Below the pieces are notes generated by a model. It ran no database searches and was not told the DNA's origin. It was given only the letters and a program-made list of their open reading frames with translations. Source: Eubacterium sp. OM08-24 (GTDB lineage: Bacteria; Bacillota; Clostridia; Oscillospirales; Acutalibacteraceae). Taken from it: DNA of 64,000 bases. Made by a program: the position numbers and the translations under genes. The stretch is taken from contig NZ_QSTA01000001.1 of assembly GCF_003438075.1 (NCBI RefSeq), forward strand, positions 434,001-498,000, given 5' to 3'. This document shows positions 62,036-64,000 of the stretch, piece after piece (the stretch's first letter is position 1; each line of letters opens with the position of its first letter).

Positions 62036-62272
62036 ATGTTTAATATTCCGATTACAATTACAAATCAAAAAGAAATTATGGATGTATTTGAAATTTTTAC
62101 AAAATTTCCCCACGAAACTATAATGATTAAAAACGGTGATATCGCCATTGACGGGCACTCAATTATGGGTTTTTTCTCGTTAGATATTAACAAGCCTGTT
62201 GAACTTGTGCTAAACTCAGAACCGACAGAAAGTTTTACAAATGCGCTTTCAAAATATATGGTTGCCGCATAA
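62036..62272 (+). CDS. HPr-like protein without the phosphorylatable histidine
   Basis: A 78-residue protein with the size and order of an HPr (PtsH) fold; DGHSIMGFFSLDINKPVELV matches the second half including the helix near Ser46 (here HSIMG). The usual GLHARPA with His15 is replaced (MDVFEIFTKFPHETIMI), so it cannot carry PTS phosphate in the normal way. GAGGAGA precedes the ATG at 62036. Crh-like regulation through the serine is a possibility. Single gene. Confidence 0.75.
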   Translation: MFNIPITITNQKEIMDVFEIFTKFPHETIMIKNGDIAIDGHSIMGFFSLDINKPVELVLNSEPTESFTNALSKYMVAA

Positions 62273-62291
62273 ATAAAATTTACACATTTTT

Positions 62292-62326
62292 AAACCCTAT
62301 GACATTTGCCATAGGGTTTTGTTTTG
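62292..62326. terminator. bidirectional terminator
   Basis: AAACCCTATG pairs with CATAGGGTTT around ACATTTGC; T-rich tail. Ends the HPr-like gene and the his operon. Confidence 0.82.
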
Positions 62327-62659
62327 TCAAGAATTTTTGTCAACAGTGTGGAACTTCTTTAAGTTGCCTGTTTTTTCGCTGCGCTTGTCAAGCTCTTTGA
62401 GCACATCTTCAAGCGGAATGTCCTGTGCAACCATCATAACAGTAAGATGATAAATAAGGTCTGCAATCTCATATACAGTTTCGCTGTTGTCGCCGTTCTT
62501 TGCGGCAATAATTGTTTCACTGCACTCCTCGCCTACTTTTTTGAGAATTTTGTCAATTCCCTTGTCAAGCAGATAGCAGGTATAAGAACCTTCCTTTGGA
62601 TTATCTCGTCTGTTTACAACTGTCTGATAAAGTGCTGAAAGAATTTCATTCTCGTTCAC
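62327..62659 (-). CDS. hisE: phosphoribosyl-ATP pyrophosphatase
   Basis: Second step of histidine synthesis: PR-ATP to PR-AMP and PPi. 110 residues of the MazG-like all-helix fold: KVGEECSETIIAAKNGD carries the ExxE and the later ...VYEIADLIYHLTVMM the ExxD metal-binding acids. Separate here rather than fused to HisI. Last gene of the hisB-hisA-hisI-hisE run. Confidence 0.94.
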   Translation of the reverse strand: MNENEILSALYQTVVNRRDNPKEGSYTCYLLDKGIDKILKKVGEECSETIIAAKNGDNSETVYEIADLIYHLTVMMVAQDIPLEDVLKELDKRSEKTGNLKKFHTVDKNS

Positions 62660-62679
62660 TTGTATTCACCCTTTATATA

Positions 62680-63006
62680 TTATTTTAATTGTGTATAAAA
62701 ACAGGAATGATTACCTGTGTGACAAGCTGCGCCTGTCTGCTCAACCGTAATAAGCAGAGTATCATCGTCACAATCTCCGAAAATTTCAATAACCTTTTGG
62801 AGATGTCCCGAAGTAGCGCCCTTGTTCCAAAGCTCCTGACGGCTTCTTGACCAAAACCATGTGTAGCCTGTTTCAAAGGTTTTTTTCATACTCTCTTTAT
62901 TCATATAGGCAAGCATAAGCACTTCGCCTGTTGATTTTTCCTGAATAATTGCAGGAATTAAGTCTGATTTTACAAAAAATTTATCAAAATCAATATTTTT
63001 TTCCAT
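62680..63006 (-). CDS. hisI: phosphoribosyl-AMP cyclohydrolase
   Basis: Third step of histidine synthesis, opening the purine ring of PR-AMP; zinc enzyme of 108 residues. [29 protein letters not shown] and DCDDDTLL (Mg site), and CHTGNHSCF with zinc cysteines. Start at 63006 with AAGGAAAAC; the extra 11 codons upstream are not needed. Lies ten bases after hisA. Confidence 0.95.
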   Translation of the reverse strand: MEKNIDFDKFFVKSDLIPAIIQEKSTGEVLMLAYMNKESMKKTFETGYTWFWSRSRQELWNKGATSGHLQKVIEIFGDCDDDTLLITVEQTGAACHTGNHSCFYTQLK

Positions 63007-63016
63007 AGTGTTTTCC

Positions 63017-63736
63017 TTAAATCTTGCTTGTAATTTCAATAGCCTGTTTCAAATCGAGGTTGCCTGTGTAGATAGCCTTGCCGCAGATTGCGCCGTAAAC
63101 ATCAAGTTCCGCAAGGTTAATTATGTCTTTAAGAACAGATACGCCGCCGCTTGCTACTACTCGGCAGTTTACCTCGTGAACAAGGTCGTCAAGCTGCTTT
63201 AAATTAGGGCCTGCAAGTGTACCGTCCTGGTCAATATCGGTAAACACAATCTGACCAACGCCAATATTCTCCATACGCTTTGCAAGCTCTATGTAATTGA
63301 TTTCTGATTCGTCAATCCAACCCTCGGCACAAACCATACCGTTTTTAGCGTCAATGCCAACCACAATTTTGTCGCCGAATGCCTTTACAGCCTCAATTAC
63401 AAAGTCAGGATTTTTTACAGCGGCAGAGCCTAAGATAACCTTATCTATGCCGTTGTTTAAATAATGCTCAATAGCACCCATATCACGAATACCGCCGCCT
63501 ACTTCTACTTTAAGTCCACTCTGCTTTGCCACATCTATAATCAGGTCGGCATTTGCAAGAGTTGCGTCTTTTGCGCCGTCAAGGTCTACCATGTGCATAT
63601 ACTGTGCGCCTGCCGCCTTAAAAAGCTCGGCAGCCTTATATGGTGTGTCGCACACCTTTTCTACTGTTGAGTAATCACCCTTAAAAAGTCTTACGCAGTT
63701 TCCGTCTTTAATATCTATTGCAGGTAAAATAATCAT
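63017..63736 (-). CDS. hisA: HisA isomerase (ProFAR isomerase)
   Basis: Converts ProFAR to PRFAR; 239-residue (beta/alpha)8-barrel. [16 protein letters not shown] with the catalytic Asp, GGGIRDMG and ASGGV-type phosphate sites ([12 protein letters not shown]), and [13 protein letters not shown] with the second Asp. GGAGTG precedes the ATG. It begins at the base after the hisB stop. Confidence 0.95.
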   Translation of the reverse strand: MIILPAIDIKDGNCVRLFKGDYSTVEKVCDTPYKAAELFKAAGAQYMHMVDLDGAKDATLANADLIIDVAKQSGLKVEVGGGIRDMGAIEHYLNNGIDKVILGSAAVKNPDFVIEAVKAFGDKIVVGIDAKNGMVCAEGWIDESEINYIELAKRMENIGVGQIVFTDIDQDGTLAGPNLKQLDDLVHEVNCRVVASGGVSVLKDIINLAELDVYGAICGKAIYTGNLDLKQAIEITSKI

Positions 63737-64000
63737 TTATAACACTCCTTTAGTGGAAAGAGGCTTATTTGAGGTATTTTCCTTTACGGCAAGTCTTAAT
63801 GCGTGAGCAACCGCTTTATAAATTGCTTCTGTAATATGGTGAGAGTTATCTCCGTACAAAGACTTTATGTGCAGAGTAATGCCAGCGTTATATGCAAGCG
63901 CTCTCATAAATTCAACCGTCATTGCGCAATTGTACTGACCGCACATTTCCTGCGGAAATTCTGCGTCAAATACAAGGAAAGGTCTGCCGCTTATATCGAC
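63737..64000 (-). CDS. hisB: imidazoleglycerol-phosphate dehydratase, 3' part
   Basis: The frame is open to the right edge, so only the last 87 residues are seen. FPQEMCGQY and NSHHITEAIYKAVAHALR, with paired His and Glu, are the manganese-binding signature of HisB; KGVL closes the protein. First visible gene of hisB-hisA-hisI-hisE. hisH and hisF are not between hisB and hisA or after hisE. Confidence 0.93.
   Translation of the reverse strand, partial: VDISGRPFLVFDAEFPQEMCGQYNCAMTVEFMRALAYNAGITLHIKSLYGDNSHHITEAIYKAVAHALRLAVKENTSNKPLSTKGVL

Overview
The window looks like chromosomal DNA from a low-GC, Gram-positive gut-type Clostridia, most likely the Ruminococcaceae/Oscillospiraceae. I infer this from Firmicutes-type consensus promoters (TTGACA-17-TATAAT), strong AGGAGG/GGTGAT ribosome binding sites, clostridial protein families (FeoB-associated Cys-rich protein, NSS transporter, GHL10 protein, Tet(M)-like GTPase with a NYN tail) and the tig-clpP-clpX-lon-engB cluster. 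Most of the window is ordinary core genome. Accessory or decayed patches lie at about 16.8-17.8, 34.3-35.6, 41-46 and 50.5-51.1 kb.

Layout. 0-13.8 kb is mainly + strand: the end of a YraN-like gene, a dipeptidase, thrC plus a phosphoesterase, the proteostasis run tig-clpP-clpX-lon-engB, lysA, and gdhA on its own promoter. 13.8-20.8 kb holds recQ, an ArsC/Spx-like protein with exonuclease III, a Nudix pseudogene, a scrap of decayed DNA, ilvA-ridA (an enzyme and the detoxifier of its reactive product) and a flippase-like membrane protein. 21-26.4 kb holds a membrane protein with a CBS protein, then a thioesterase / acyl-CoA ligase / ketosynthase operon divergent from a LysR regulator. 26.5-33 kb holds an Fe-alcohol dehydrogenase, feoA-feoB, and cwlD-radA-DUF gene. 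33-36.1 kb holds a tyrosine recombinase with a dif-like palindrome at its start, an AT-rich membrane gene, an IS3 remnant and three tRNA-Ser genes. 36.2-43.7 kb, mostly - strand, holds queH, a HAD phosphatase, a cyclase, malic enzyme, RNase P RNA (+), an orphan Cache sensor, a small HTH regulator, an EF-hand microprotein and an NSS transporter. 43.9-46 kb holds a lipoprotein and a lipase with a WXG100/LXG-like C-terminus. 46-51 kb holds a truncated flavodoxin, a fused FeoA-FeoB with its Cys-rich partner, a MATE pump, and tRNA-Leu flanked by partial copies of itself. 51-64 kb, mostly - strand, holds a membrane-anchored Ntn amidase, upp, a GH32 fructosidase, a Tet(M)-like/NYN fusion, RluA-type synthase with DUF1294, a GHL10 protein, mtaB, an HPr-like protein, and hisB-hisA-hisI-hisE running off the right edge.

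Gene direction is mostly + left of about 34 kb and mostly - to the right. With the dif-like palindrome beside a complete Xer-type recombinase, this raises the possibility that the replication terminus lies near 34.3 kb. The most novel-looking system is the lipoprotein/lipase pair at 43.9-46 kb, whose layout recalls type VII-secreted lipase toxins with reversed domain order. Next are the ribosomal GTPase-nuclease fusion at 55-57.5 kb and the ketosynthase cassette at 22-25 kb.
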